Assembly (NCBI GenBank): GCA_014805025.1
Contig: JAAUYR010000021.1
Location: forward strand, 21,639 to 85,638
Source: Clostridia bacterium
GTDB lineage: Bacteria; Bacillota; Clostridia; Christensenellales; Borkfalkiaceae
Length of the DNA: 64,000 nucleotides
Direction: 5' to 3'
Shown: piece after piece, positions 16,287 through 23,704 of the stretch
How positions within the stretch are numbered: position 1 is the first letter of the stretch
How the letters are laid out: each line of letters starts with the position of its first letter
Notes under the pieces: model-generated
Database searches by the model: none
Told to the model about the DNA's origin: nothing
Seen by the model: the letters and a program-made list of their open reading frames with translations, nothing else
Position numbers and translations under genes: made by a program

Positions 16287-16315
16287 AGTTTAACACACAA
16301 AAGGGGGCTTGTCAA
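16287..16315 (-). promoter_or_regulatory. Promoter of rpmG-secE-nusG-rplKA
   Basis: Minus strand: TTGACA (16310-16315), 17-base spacer, TAAACT (16287-16292), about 50 bases before rpmG. Confidence 0.8.
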
Positions 16316-16333
16316 CCGTTTTTTGCGCCGTTA

Positions 16334-16361
16334 TTGACATTTTTGAAATAATATCTATAAT
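16334..16361 (+). promoter_or_regulatory. Promoter of the zinc-ribbon LRR gene
   Basis: Plus strand: TTGACA (16334-16339), 16-base spacer, TATAAT (16356-16361). It is back to back with the rpmG promoter. Confidence 0.8.
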
Positions 16362-16391
16362 TATTTAAGGAATAATCAAGGAGTTTTTGCT

Positions 16392-17867
16392 ATGAAATAC
16401 TGTTTACAATGCGGAGCTGAATGCCCCGACAATATAAAAAAGTGCGAAAGCTGCGGCAACGGCGCATTCGCTTCAACGCGCGAAGAGTACCTTGCCGGCA
16501 AGTTCGGCAAAGCGGCGCAACCGACGCTCGCCGCGCAAGCACCCCACGCTTGCGAAAGCTACGACGAAGATTTATTTGATATTGTCGGGACTTACCTCGT
16601 GCTTTATAAAGGCGACGAAAAGAAAGTTGCAGTACCCACTTTCGTAACGGAAATTGACGAAGACGCTTTCGGAGATACTTCGGAAATGGAAGAGCTGATA
16701 CTTCCCGACGGCGTAAAGGTTTTGCCCGAGTGCATTTTTGCATACAGTGTAAACCTGAAAACGGTTCGCTTCCCCTCAGAGCTTGAAAGAATAGAAGAGT
16801 CCGCATTTCAGGAATGCACCTCGCTTATTTCTGTAAATATCGAAAGCGTAGACGAAATCGGGGAATTTGCCTTTTCGGAGTGTAAAGGCCTTGAAAGCGT
16901 AAAAATTGCAAGTGGGCTTAAAAAGATAGGCGAGTACGCCTTTGACGATTGCGAAAACCTTAAAACGGTAATTCTGCCCGACGGGCTTGAAGAGATAGGC
17001 GAGCACGCATTTGACGGCTGTACGGATTTAAAAGAAATCCGTCTGCCCGACAGCGTAAAAAAGATAGGCCCTTCCGCGTTCGAGAAGTGCGTAAGTCTTG
17101 AAAAAATAGTAATACCCAAGAGCGTAACTTTAATTGATTACGACACCTTTTACGAGTGCAAAAATTTGAAGACGGTAGTTATTCACGACGGCGTAAAGGA
17201 AATTGCCGCCTCCGCTTTTGAAGACTGCGACAGCTTAACCGAAAAGCCCTGCGTTACACAAGCCGATACGGATTTTAAAATGGACGGCACCACCCTTGAA
17301 GACTATACCGGCACGGCTCGGGATGTAACTATTCCGTCTTACGCCGACAAAATAGGTGATTTCGCGTTTGAGGGTTACGATATTAAAACGGTTACCGTAA
17401 GACAGGGCGGCTCGTACGACTTCCCCGAGGGTTGCTTTGCAAATTGCAAGAGCTTAGAAAAGTTGTATCTCCCCAACACCATTTGGTCGTTCGGCGAAAA
17501 GTGTTTTGAAAACTGCCTCTCCCTCGTTGAATTCGAGTGCCCGGCTCGGCTTATTTTTATTTACGACTGGGCTTTTGCCGGATGTAAAAATCTTAAAAGC
17601 ATTACCCTTAGCGAAGATTTGGCGCAAATCAAAGACGAAGCGTTTAAAGACTGCGCAAGCCTTGAAAGCATAACCATACCCGAGAACGTAAGTAAAATGG
17701 GCGCGAATATATTTTTAGGATGTGAGAATATTACCGTCTACTGCGAAGCTAAACAAAAGCCCTCAGGCTGGAACAATAACTGGGACGTTTACCGCACGGG
17801 GCTTTTTAAAAAGCGCGTAAAGGTCGTATGGGGCGTAGAAAAGAAATCCGATGACGACGAAGATTAA
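16392..17867 (+). CDS. Zinc-ribbon plus BspA-type leucine-rich repeat protein
   Basis: The 491-residue protein starts with a zinc ribbon (Cys4, Cys7, Cys18, Cys21), a linker, and then about 15 BspA/LRR_5 repeats of the form L-x-x-V-x-[IL]-P-[DE]-x-V-x-x-I-G-x-x-A-F-x-x-C. There is no signal peptide or membrane span, so it is probably cytoplasmic, which is unusual for a repeat type best known from surface proteins. The C-terminus (KPSGWNNNW, KKRVKVVWG) is shared with the smaller LRR protein at 20004-20720, so the two are paralogues. Function is unknown; a protein-protein interaction scaffold is plausible. The ribosome binding site is AAGGAG. Confidence 0.85.
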   Translation: MKYCLQCGAECPDNIKKCESCGNGAFASTREEYLAGKFGKAAQPTLAAQAPHACESYDEDLFDIVGTYLVLYKGDEKKVAVPTFVTEIDEDAFGDTSEMEELILPDGVKVLPECIFAYSVNLKTVRFPSELERIEESAFQECTSLISVNIESVDEIGEFAFSECKGLESVKIASGLKKIGEYAFDDCENLKTVILPDGLEEIGEHAFDGCTDLKEIRLPDSVKKIGPSAFEKCVSLEKIVIPKSVTLIDYDTFYECKNLKTVVIHDGVKEIAASAFEDCDSLTEKPCVTQADTDFKMDGTTLEDYTGTARDVTIPSYADKIGDFAFEGYDIKTVTVRQGGSYDFPEGCFANCKSLEKLYLPNTIWSFGEKCFENCLSLVEFECPARLIFIYDWAFAGCKNLKSITLSEDLAQIKDEAFKDCASLESITIPENVSKMGANIFLGCENITVYCEAKQKPSGWNNNWDVYRTGLFKKRVKVVWGVEKKSDDDED

Positions 17868-17879
17868 CCAAATAATAAA

Positions 17880-17911
17880 AGGCCCCCGACCTTTGCAAGG
17901 TCGGGGGGCTT
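17880..17911. terminator. Bidirectional terminator between LRR and SecB-like genes
   Basis: GGCCCCCGACCTT and AAGGTCGGGGGGC pair around GC-rich arms, with T-rich flanks on both strands. The genes on either side converge here. Confidence 0.9.
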
Positions 17912-17922
17912 TATTGTTTTAC

Positions 17923-18360
17923 TTAGTTCAAATTGTCGCCGCCGACGGAGAACGCGTACTGGTCTCTGTCCTCGGGGAAAATCGGGCCGGAAATTACGGG
18001 CAGGTTCAAAGGCGCGATATAAGCGCTTGCGGTAAGGTTGGTAACTGCCGCGCGCAAATACGGGTAAACGAGCTTGGTAGCCTCGATAACGAAGCGTCTT
18101 TCTTCTGCGTCGTTTTTAACGTCCTCCACCTCGAACACGCCGACCATCGTCACGAAGATATTGAAGGGCTTGGGCTCTTCCTCGGTGCTCTCTATTTTAA
18201 CGGACAGCGCCAAAAAGTTGAGCTTGTCGTTGCCGTTTACCTTGCGCACCTGGCGCGAGAACTGGGGCTTGATATCCAGCTTGTCCTCGGGGTTGAGTCT
18301 TACCCTGTTGAGCTTGAAGGAAATTTCCTCGCCTGTTATGCCTTTAAATTCGTATTTCAT
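17923..18360 (-). CDS. SecB-like export chaperone
   Basis: The 145-residue protein has the SecB fold pattern: an N-terminal beta region (KLNRVRLNPEDKLDIKPQFSRQ), a central FVTMVGVFEV segment and the typical C-terminal PYLRAAVTNLTASAYIAPLNLP with a short acidic tail. SecB keeps precursors unfolded for SecA. True SecB is mainly proteobacterial; SecB-like proteins in Gram-positives are sometimes found with toxin-antitoxin genes, but no such partner is next door here. It has its own promoter and stands alone between convergent and divergent neighbours. I am sure of the superfamily, less so of an export role. Confidence 0.8.
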   Translation of the reverse strand: MKYEFKGITGEEISFKLNRVRLNPEDKLDIKPQFSRQVRKVNGNDKLNFLALSVKIESTEEEPKPFNIFVTMVGVFEVEDVKNDAEERRFVIEATKLVYPYLRAAVTNLTASAYIAPLNLPVISGPIFPEDRDQYAFSVGGDNLN

Positions 18361-18391
18361 ATTTAATTTATCTCCTTAATAATATGTTTTT

Positions 18392-18420
18392 ATTATACAA
18401 TGCCGCGCCGCCGTTGTCAA
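18392..18420 (-). promoter_or_regulatory. Promoter of the SecB-like gene
   Basis: Minus strand: TTGACA (18415-18420), 17-base spacer, TATAAT (18392-18397), followed by the ribosome binding site AAGGAG. Confidence 0.85.
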
Positions 18421-18449
18421 CAAACCTTGGGTTTTTGGCGCTTTTTTTA

Positions 18450-18478
18450 TTGATAAATTTGCTTTATTGTAATATAAT
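18450..18478 (+). promoter_or_regulatory. Promoter of rng, placed for a leaderless mRNA
   Basis: Plus strand: TTGATA (18450-18455), 17-base spacer, TATAAT (18473-18478). The expected start of transcription (about 18484-18486) is 2-4 bases before the ATG at 18488, and no ribosome binding site is present. Confidence 0.75.
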
Positions 18479-18487
18479 GACAGCGTT

Positions 18488-19972
18488 ATGTCTAAGAAAA
18501 CGCTTTACTTTGACTGCCACTGCGGCTATATAATTTCCGCCGTTACCGAAAACGGCTTATTGAGCGAGTTCGCTTACGAAAAAATTTCCGACGGCAGTAT
18601 TATAGGCAACGTATATAAGGGCAGGGTTGAAACGGTTTTACCGGGAATGCAGGCCGCGTTCATAAACTGCGGTTTGGAGCGCAACTGCTATCTTTCTGCC
18701 GAAGAGTTGCCCGACTGCGACAGGTACGGCGACGAGCCTTCCGCGGTATTCCCCGAGCTTAAAGAGGGCGACGAAATTCTCGTTCAGGTTACAAAAGCCC
18801 CCGTCGGCAAGAAGGGCGCGAAGGTAACCGTGCACCCCTCGTTTGTCGGAAAGTGCCTCATATATATGCCCGAAACTCCGTTTATCGGGGTCTCCCGTAA
18901 AATTGCCGACGACGAACTCCGTAAAAATCTTGCGTTCTGCGCCGAGCGCCTCAAAAGCCCAAACGAGGGTCTTGTAGCGCGCACCGCCGCCCCGTACGCA
19001 AGGCGCGAGCAGCTTGAAACGGAATTCAAATACCTTAAAAATTTATATGCGGAAGTTAAACAGGCTTTTAAAACCGCGGCCGTCGGCGAGCTTCTGCATA
19101 CCGACTTTTCGCTGCCCGTGCGCGTTCTTCGCGACACGCTTTCAAACGATATAGAAAGCGTTATTGTCGGCGATAAAGCGCTTAAAGAAAGCATAGACAA
19201 AATTGTCAAAATGTATCCTACGCAAAGGCGCTTGCCCGTCAAACTTCACGATACGGGCAGGGATATGCTTGAAGAAACGGGTATAGCCGAGCAGATTACG
19301 GCAGTATCTTCCAACCGCGCCGAGCTGGAAAACGGCGCGTATCTCATAATAGAAAAGTGCGAGGCGCTGACCGTTATTGACGTAAACACCGGCAAGTATA
19401 CGGGCGACGACAGCCTGGAACACACGGTATACTACACCAACGTTCTGGCCGCTCGCGAAATTGCGCGGCAGGTGCGGCTGAGGAATATCGGCGGCATAGT
19501 CGTGGTCGATTTCATTGATATGCACAACGCGGCGCATAAAAAGGCGCTGTGCGAAGAGCTTGAACGCGCTTTAAGCACCGACAAAGCAAAGTGCGCGGTT
19601 GCGCCGATGTCGCGCTTCGGGCTTGTGGAGTTCACCCGTAAGCGCACTGGTACAAGCCCTGCGAGCCTGCTCGTAAAGCCCTGCAAGCACTGCAAGGGAA
19701 CGGGACGCGGATTGACGCACGAGTTTATTATTTTCGGCTTGCGCGCAAAGCTTATGGAGCTTGTTTTAAGCGGTCAAAAGGAGCTGCGCATAGATATGAA
19801 CGCCGACGTCTTAAATTATTTATTGAAGTGGCGCGAATGTCTTAACGATTTGAACGCGCGTTTAAACGGCGCAACCGTTTACGCCGTGCCGCACCGCACC
19901 TATAACGAGGAGCAGATTAATATCCGCCCCACCCCGTTCGATATTCCGACAGACGCCGTAAAATTAGTTTAA
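18488..19972 (+). CDS. rng: Ribonuclease G/E family endoribonuclease
   Basis: The 494-residue protein has the RNase E/G catalytic layout: an S1 domain (GNVYKGRVETVLPGMQAAFI from about residue 40), the RNase H-like and DNase I-like regions with DVNTGK and VVDFIDM; Asp298 and Asp341 correspond to the two Mg-binding aspartates, and CKHC (Cys399, Cys402) is the zinc link that joins dimers. It lacks the RNase E scaffold tail, so RNase G is the better name. It processes rRNA and decays mRNA. It lies upstream of rplU-rpmA as in many Clostridia, though two other genes intervene. The start appears leaderless. Confidence 0.93.
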   Translation: MSKKTLYFDCHCGYIISAVTENGLLSEFAYEKISDGSIIGNVYKGRVETVLPGMQAAFINCGLERNCYLSAEELPDCDRYGDEPSAVFPELKEGDEILVQVTKAPVGKKGAKVTVHPSFVGKCLIYMPETPFIGVSRKIADDELRKNLAFCAERLKSPNEGLVARTAAPYARREQLETEFKYLKNLYAEVKQAFKTAAVGELLHTDFSLPVRVLRDTLSNDIESVIVGDKALKESIDKIVKMYPTQRRLPVKLHDTGRDMLEETGIAEQITAVSSNRAELENGAYLIIEKCEALTVIDVNTGKYTGDDSLEHTVYYTNVLAAREIARQVRLRNIGGIVVVDFIDMHNAAHKKALCEELERALSTDKAKCAVAPMSRFGLVEFTRKRTGTSPASLLVKPCKHCKGTGRGLTHEFIIFGLRAKLMELVLSGQKELRIDMNADVLNYLLKWRECLNDLNARLNGATVYAVPHRTYNEEQINIRPTPFDIPTDAVKLV

Positions 19973-19975
19973 AAA

Positions 19976-20003
19976 AATTCCGCCGTGTCCGGCGGAATTT
20001 TTA
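19976..20003. terminator. Bidirectional terminator
   Basis: AATTCCGCCG and CGGCGGAATT pair around TGTC, with T-rich sequence on both sides. It serves rng and the convergent LRR gene. Confidence 0.9.
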
Positions 20004-20720
20004 TTATCCTTTAAAACCCCAAACGGTTTTAAGTCGCTTTGTAAATATAAGGCCTTTCCACTTATCCCAGTTTTTATCCCAGCCCACGGGCTTTTTCTCG
20101 GCGGCGCAATGCACCACTATATCCCCCGTGCCGAAAAATACCGAGCCGCCCATCTTTTGAACGCTCAAAGGAATGACCGCCTCCGTAAGCTTATCGCAGC
20201 CGCTGAACGCGTTGTCGCCTATTTCCGTAACGGCCGCAGGGATAATTACCGACTTTAAAGACAGGCACTCCAAGGCGCATTCGCCGATATATTCCAGCCC
20301 CTCGGGCAACTTTATATCTTCTAAGGCAAAGCAGTTTGCAAACGCGAACCCCTCTATTCTTTTAATGCTTTGCGGCAGGTTAATGCTTTTAAGCTTGCCG
20401 CAGAACCAGAACGCGCCCTCGGGTACGGCTTTTAAGCCCTCGGCAAGCACTACCTTTTCAAGCTTTTCGCACTCGTAAAAAGCCCTGTCCCAGCTTTCGA
20501 GGGTAGAAGGCAGCGTTACCTCTTCAAGGTTTTCGCAGTGATTAAACGCAAGCTCGGCAATGGTCTTTACCCCCTCGGGTATTATCAGCTTTTTGAACGT
20601 CGCATCGAAAAACGCCACGTCGTCTATCGCCGTCACCCCGTCGGGAATAACCACCGTTTCCGCCTGCCCGTTATACTCGGTGAGCAGTCCGTTCTCTATT
20701 ACAAATTCTTTATTTTCCAT
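20004..20720 (-). CDS. Cytoplasmic BspA-type leucine-rich repeat protein
   Basis: The 238-residue protein is made of about 8 LRR_5 repeats (for example VVIPDGVTAIDDVAF, IIPEGVKTIAELAFNHC). It has no signal peptide or membrane span. Its C-terminal 45 residues (KKPVGWDKNWDKW, KRLKTVWGF) match the end of the larger zinc-ribbon LRR protein at 16392-17867. It overlaps the upstream GNAT gene by 11 bases, so the two are co-transcribed. Function is unknown. Confidence 0.82.
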   Translation of the reverse strand: MENKEFVIENGLLTEYNGQAETVVIPDGVTAIDDVAFFDATFKKLIIPEGVKTIAELAFNHCENLEEVTLPSTLESWDRAFYECEKLEKVVLAEGLKAVPEGAFWFCGKLKSINLPQSIKRIEGFAFANCFALEDIKLPEGLEYIGECALECLSLKSVIIPAAVTEIGDNAFSGCDKLTEAVIPLSVQKMGGSVFFGTGDIVVHCAAEKKPVGWDKNWDKWKGLIFTKRLKTVWGFKG

Positions 20721-21204
20721 TTTTGCACTCGCAATTATTCAAATCGGTTTTTTCGTAAACCGCGCAGTCAAGCTCTAAGCAGTAATCTTCGGTTTTATTA
20801 TAACCGCACGCCGTGAAAAAGTCTTCCGTGCCGCTTGCAGGCAGCGCGTAAGTTTTTGATACTCCGCTCTCTTTAAGCTTCATTTCGGCGGTATATAACA
20901 GGAACTTTCCGTAGCCTTTTCGGCGGCGAGCCGGCGCAACGTAAATTTCGCGGATGTCCCCCCAGCCCTCTTTAAAGTTCCAGTCGTTGTCTATATCGTC
21001 CGTCTGGTAAATGACGAAGCCGGCGTAAACTTTGCCTTCCTGCAACATATCTATTTTTATAAGCCCTGCCAGAAGGTCGGGCAAAATATATTCTTTGAGA
21101 AGGTGCGGAACGTCATCGTCGCAACCGAGCTCGGCGTAATATGCGGCAAAGAGCATTTCGAATTCTTTTTGTGTTTTGTCGTTAAGCGGTGAAACGGTAA
21201 TCAT
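20710..21204 (-). CDS. GNAT-family N-acetyltransferase
   Basis: The 164-residue protein has the GNAT acetyl-CoA loop as RRRKGYGKFLL preceded by strand REIYVAPA, and a C-terminal YNKTEDYCLELD segment that fits motif B. The substrate cannot be told from sequence. It has 11 bases of overlap with the LRR gene downstream and a terminator from rpmA upstream. Confidence 0.85.
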   Translation of the reverse strand: MITVSPLNDKTQKEFEMLFAAYYAELGCDDDVPHLLKEYILPDLLAGLIKIDMLQEGKVYAGFVIYQTDDIDNDWNFKEGWGDIREIYVAPARRRKGYGKFLLYTAEMKLKESGVSKTYALPASGTEDFFTACGYNKTEDYCLELDCAVYEKTDLNNCECKNGK

Positions 21205-21216
21205 AAAAACCTATAA

Positions 21217-21245
21217 AAAAACGAGGGCAAAAACACCCTCGTTTT
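21217..21245. terminator. Terminator of rplU-rpmA
   Basis: AAAACGAGGG and CCCTCGTTTT form a stem with an A-rich loop, followed by T-rich sequence on the minus strand. Confidence 0.85.
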
Positions 21246-21254
21246 AATTTTAAA

Positions 21255-21533
21255 TTATTCTGCAACGGGGTAGATAGAAACCTGCTTGCCGTCTCTGCCT
21301 ACTCTTTCGAACCTGACAGTGCCGTCGATAAGCGCGAACAAGGTATCGTCCTTGCCCATGCCAACGTTATTGCCTGCCTTGAATTTAGAGCCGCGCTGTC
21401 TTACAAGAATGTTTCCCGCAAGCACGAACTGACCGTCCGCGCGCTTAACTCCGAGCATTTTGGGATTACTGTCTCTGCCGTTGTGCGAAGAGCCCGTACC
21501 TTTTTTATGGGCGAATAATTTGATAAAAATCAT
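21255..21533 (-). CDS. rpmA: 50S ribosomal protein L27 with cleavable N-terminus
   Basis: L27 reaches the peptidyl-transferase centre with its N-terminus. The 92-residue product reads [22 protein letters not shown], where MIFIKLF is an extension ending in LF before AHKKG, as in Firmicutes L27 that must be cut by the protease Prp (usual site FF-A). The rest ([21 protein letters not shown]) is standard. prp, usually between rplU and rpmA, is absent: only 16 bases separate the two genes. Confidence 0.95.
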   Translation of the reverse strand: MIFIKLFAHKKGTGSSHNGRDSNPKMLGVKRADGQFVLAGNILVRQRGSKFKAGNNVGMGKDDTLFALIDGTVRFERVGRDGKQVSIYPVAE

Positions 21534-21549
21534 AATTTAATCCTCCTGA

Positions 21550-21975
21550 TTATTCAGCCTTAGCTTCGGTAGCTTCGGCCTTTGCGGTTGTGGGCTTCTT
21601 TGCCGCAGGCTTTTTAGCTGCTGCGGGTTTTTTAGCGGCGGTGGTCTTTGCAGCCGGCTTTTTAGCCGCTTCCTCGCCGATAGCCGTAACCTTTACAAGC
21701 GTATAGGGCTGTCTGTGACCCTGCTTCTTTCTTTCGTTTTTCTTGGGCTTGTACTTGAATACGATAATCTTTTTATCCTTGCCCTGTAAAACGACCTCCG
21801 CAGTCACTTTAAGGCCGGAAACCTCCGCGCCTGCCGCTACACCCTTTTCGCCCGACGTAAGCAGAACGGGGAATTCTACGGTAGCACCTACCGCGGCGTT
21901 GAGTTTTTCAACCTTGACCGTATCGCCCACGCAAGCTTTATACTGCTTGCCGCCGTTTTCAAAAATTGCGTACAT
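21550..21975 (-). CDS. rplU: 50S ribosomal protein L21 with Lys/Ala-rich tail
   Basis: L21 is a large-subunit protein. The start MYAIFENGGKQYK at 21975 is chosen because AGGAGG lies about 12 bases upstream; a longer in-frame reading to 22113 covers the leader. Residues 1-101 match the normal ~103-residue L21 (KKNERKKQGHRQPYT motif). Residues about 102-141 form an extra Lys/Ala/Pro repeat tail (AAKKPAAK units) that ordinary L21 lacks; it is basic and resembles histone H1-like tails. Its role is unknown. Confidence 0.93.
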   Translation of the reverse strand: MYAIFENGGKQYKACVGDTVKVEKLNAAVGATVEFPVLLTSGEKGVAAGAEVSGLKVTAEVVLQGKDKKIIVFKYKPKKNERKKQGHRQPYTLVKVTAIGEEAAKKPAAKTTAAKKPAAAKKPAAKKPTTAKAEATEAKAE

Positions 21976-22079
21976 TGTGTGATAATACCTCCTCAAACCA
22001 GTCTCGCCGGATACGTTGTTGCCAAAGGCATAGGCGGCGCGAATTGCGCACTTAAAAAAGCCCGTTCCGAGCGGCTCGT
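21976..22079 (-). promoter_or_regulatory. L21-type leader with possible attenuator
   Basis: The roughly 100-base leader of rplU has a hairpin-like segment (AGCC...GGCT) followed by TTTTTT, resembling the attenuator of Firmicutes L21 leaders, and a GC-rich segment before the ribosome binding site. The match to the L21 leader class is by layout only. Confidence 0.5.
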
Positions 22080-22084
22080 TATCA

Positions 22085-22113
22085 AATTTATCATAAGAAG
22101 AATTTTTAGTCAA
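22085..22113 (-). promoter_or_regulatory. Promoter of rplU-rpmA
   Basis: Minus strand: TTGACT (22108-22113), 17-base spacer, TAAATT (22085-22090). Confidence 0.75.
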
Positions 22114-22135
22114 GCGTTTTTTTATACTTATAATG

Positions 22136-22167
22136 AAAAAACCGCCCGTTTGACGGGCGGTTTTAAA
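22136..22167 (-). terminator. Terminator after the 313-residue lipoprotein gene
   Basis: AAACCGCCCGT and ACGGGCGGTTT pair closely and are followed by T-rich sequence on the minus strand. Confidence 0.85.
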
Positions 22168-22173
22168 TATTTT

Positions 22174-23115
22174 TTAATCTTTTTCCTTGTCTGCCTTGGC
22201 CTTGTCTATAACCTTGGTTATATCCTTTGTTGCCTTTTTGGAAACGTCGGTACTCTTAACGTCGGTTATGCCGCACTTTGCGTCAAGCTTGTAGGAATAC
22301 TTAATATCGTAATAATCCTTTAAGTAGAGGTTTGCGTTTTTAACGTTGATTTTTATGCCGTAGCCTACTGCGCAACCGTCCTTAATGCTTACCGTAACCT
22401 TGCATTCAAGCAAATCGGACAGGTTGTAATCTTCGCTGACTTCCTGATAGTAATATAAGGTTGCCTTATAAACGCCGCCGGAATACTTGAATTTGTCGTA
22501 CAGATTTGCAAGCTTGGCGCGCTTTGCGGTATCCTTGTCGTTGCTGTCGTAGAAATAATCGTTGAACACGTACGCTGCCTGGTTAGACGAAAACGAAAGA
22601 GATTCGTTTGCATACCAGTAATTTTCGGTATAATTCTCGCCCTCTTCGGTCTTGGTTTCGCTCTTGGAATAGCTTGCTCTCCAATAAGTGTCGATAAGCG
22701 AATTGCTTTCGCAGAGCGTGTAATACTGCTTGTTGGTAGTTTTTCTCGAATAATTTGATTCTTCGTCGTCCGCGGTTGATTTGCCCTTGCTCTCCGTCGT
22801 ATATTCGGCGTAGGAAGTATGTCCGTCTTTATCGTAAAGAAACAGCTGGTTAGAAGAAGTGCTTACAGTACTTTTAACTTCTACTTTTTTGCTGCCTTTG
22901 GCAGTTACCGTGCCCTTTAAATTGATATCTAAATCGCTCGACGAATTTAAAGTGTAGTTAGTAAATTCCGTGGTTTTGTCAAACGCGTTTTTCCAGGCCT
23001 CTTCGGTTACCTGTTCGCCCTTGGGTATGCTTGCTCCGCCGCAGGCCGCAAGACCCATAACGGTCGTAGCCGCCACTGCGCCAACCAGTATTGTTGCTAA
23101 AATTCTCTTTTTCAT
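22174..23115 (-). CDS. Lipoprotein of unknown function
   Basis: The 313-residue protein starts MKKRILATILVGAVAA with a lipobox LAAC (cysteine at about residue 25), so it is exported and lipid-anchored. The start at 23115 is chosen by its AAGGAG ribosome binding site; a longer reading is not supported. The mature part is rich in Ser, Thr, Tyr, Lys and Asp with no family I recognise. A perfect palindrome GTCTATAATTATAGAC lies just upstream and may be an operator. Confidence 0.8.
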   Translation of the reverse strand: MKKRILATILVGAVAATTVMGLAACGGASIPKGEQVTEEAWKNAFDKTTEFTNYTLNSSSDLDINLKGTVTAKGSKKVEVKSTVSTSSNQLFLYDKDGHTSYAEYTTESKGKSTADDEESNYSRKTTNKQYYTLCESNSLIDTYWRASYSKSETKTEEGENYTENYWYANESLSFSSNQAAYVFNDYFYDSNDKDTAKRAKLANLYDKFKYSGGVYKATLYYYQEVSEDYNLSDLLECKVTVSIKDGCAVGYGIKINVKNANLYLKDYYDIKYSYKLDAKCGITDVKSTDVSKKATKDITKVIDKAKADKEKD

Positions 23116-23130
23116 AGTAAATCTCCTTAT

Positions 23131-23146
23131 GTCTATAATTATAGAC
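23131..23146. promoter_or_regulatory. Palindromic operator candidate GTCTATAATTATAGAC
   Basis: A perfect 16-base palindrome upstream of the lipoprotein gene. Its half-site GTCTATA recurs as an inverted pair upstream of the AraC-family gene (24219-24245), which suggests the AraC protein may bind both sites. Confidence 0.6.
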
Positions 23147-23224
23147 TTATACTTTAATAAATTCAACTTTTTTTGCATATTTTTCGCCAAACGCCGCAAA
23201 ATAAATTGTAATAACGGAGGAATT

Positions 23225-23665
23225 ATGGAAGAAATTAAAAAAGACAGCGAAATACTCGCCGAAATTTACCGCAACGCACAGCTCGGTTTAACGAGTATCG
23301 CGGATATTCTCCCCGAAATAGACGATTTGCCCATCAAGGAAGAAATTTTACGCGAACACGAAGAATACGAAAGAATTTGCAGCGAAGCGGCGTCAATTGC
23401 GCGCAAGTACGATTTGGAGCTTAAGGAGCCCAACCCCATGAAAAAGGCAATGATGTGGAGCGCCATTAAGATGGGTACGGCTGCGGATAACTCACCTTCG
23501 AACATCGCACAGATGATGATTAAAGGCACGGTTCAGGGTATTACCTCGCTTAAAACCTCGCTTTCCGAAAGCGAGCACGTTATGGACGAGGAAGTCAAAA
23601 AACTGCTTATGGACTTAATAGAAATTGAAGAGAGCTTCGAAGAAAAGTTAAAGTCTTTCTTATAA
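23225..23665 (+). CDS. Conserved alpha-helical protein, ferritin-like pattern
   Basis: The 146-residue protein is all-helical and acidic: EILAEIYRNAQLGLTSIADILPEI, then EHEEYERICSEAASIA, then a helix with NIAQMMIKGTVQGITSL and SEHVMDEEVKKLLMDLIEIEE. The pattern matches a family of conserved hypothetical proteins in Clostridia that look like ferritin-like four-helix bundles; no metal-site pattern is evident. The ATG at 23225 follows CGGAGG. Function is unknown. Confidence 0.75.
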   Translation: MEEIKKDSEILAEIYRNAQLGLTSIADILPEIDDLPIKEEILREHEEYERICSEAASIARKYDLELKEPNPMKKAMMWSAIKMGTAADNSPSNIAQMMIKGTVQGITSLKTSLSESEHVMDEEVKKLLMDLIEIEESFEEKLKSFL

Positions 23666-23671
23666 TAAAAA

Positions 23672-23700
23672 ATAAAACCGCCGGACGGCGGTTTTATTTT
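23672..23700. terminator. Bidirectional terminator
   Basis: AAAACCGCCG and CGGCGGTTTT pair with T-rich flanks on both strands, between two convergent genes. Confidence 0.9.
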
Positions 23701-23704
23701 TTTA

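Noticed and set aside
16310-16361. Back-to-back TTGACA/TGTCAA elements as one operator
   Set aside because: They are explained as the -35 elements of two divergent promoters for rpmG and the LRR gene.
21976-22113. N-terminal extension of L21
   Set aside because: It would cover the leader, and the ATG at 21973-21975 has AGGAGG upstream and begins with the usual MYAIFENGGKQY.
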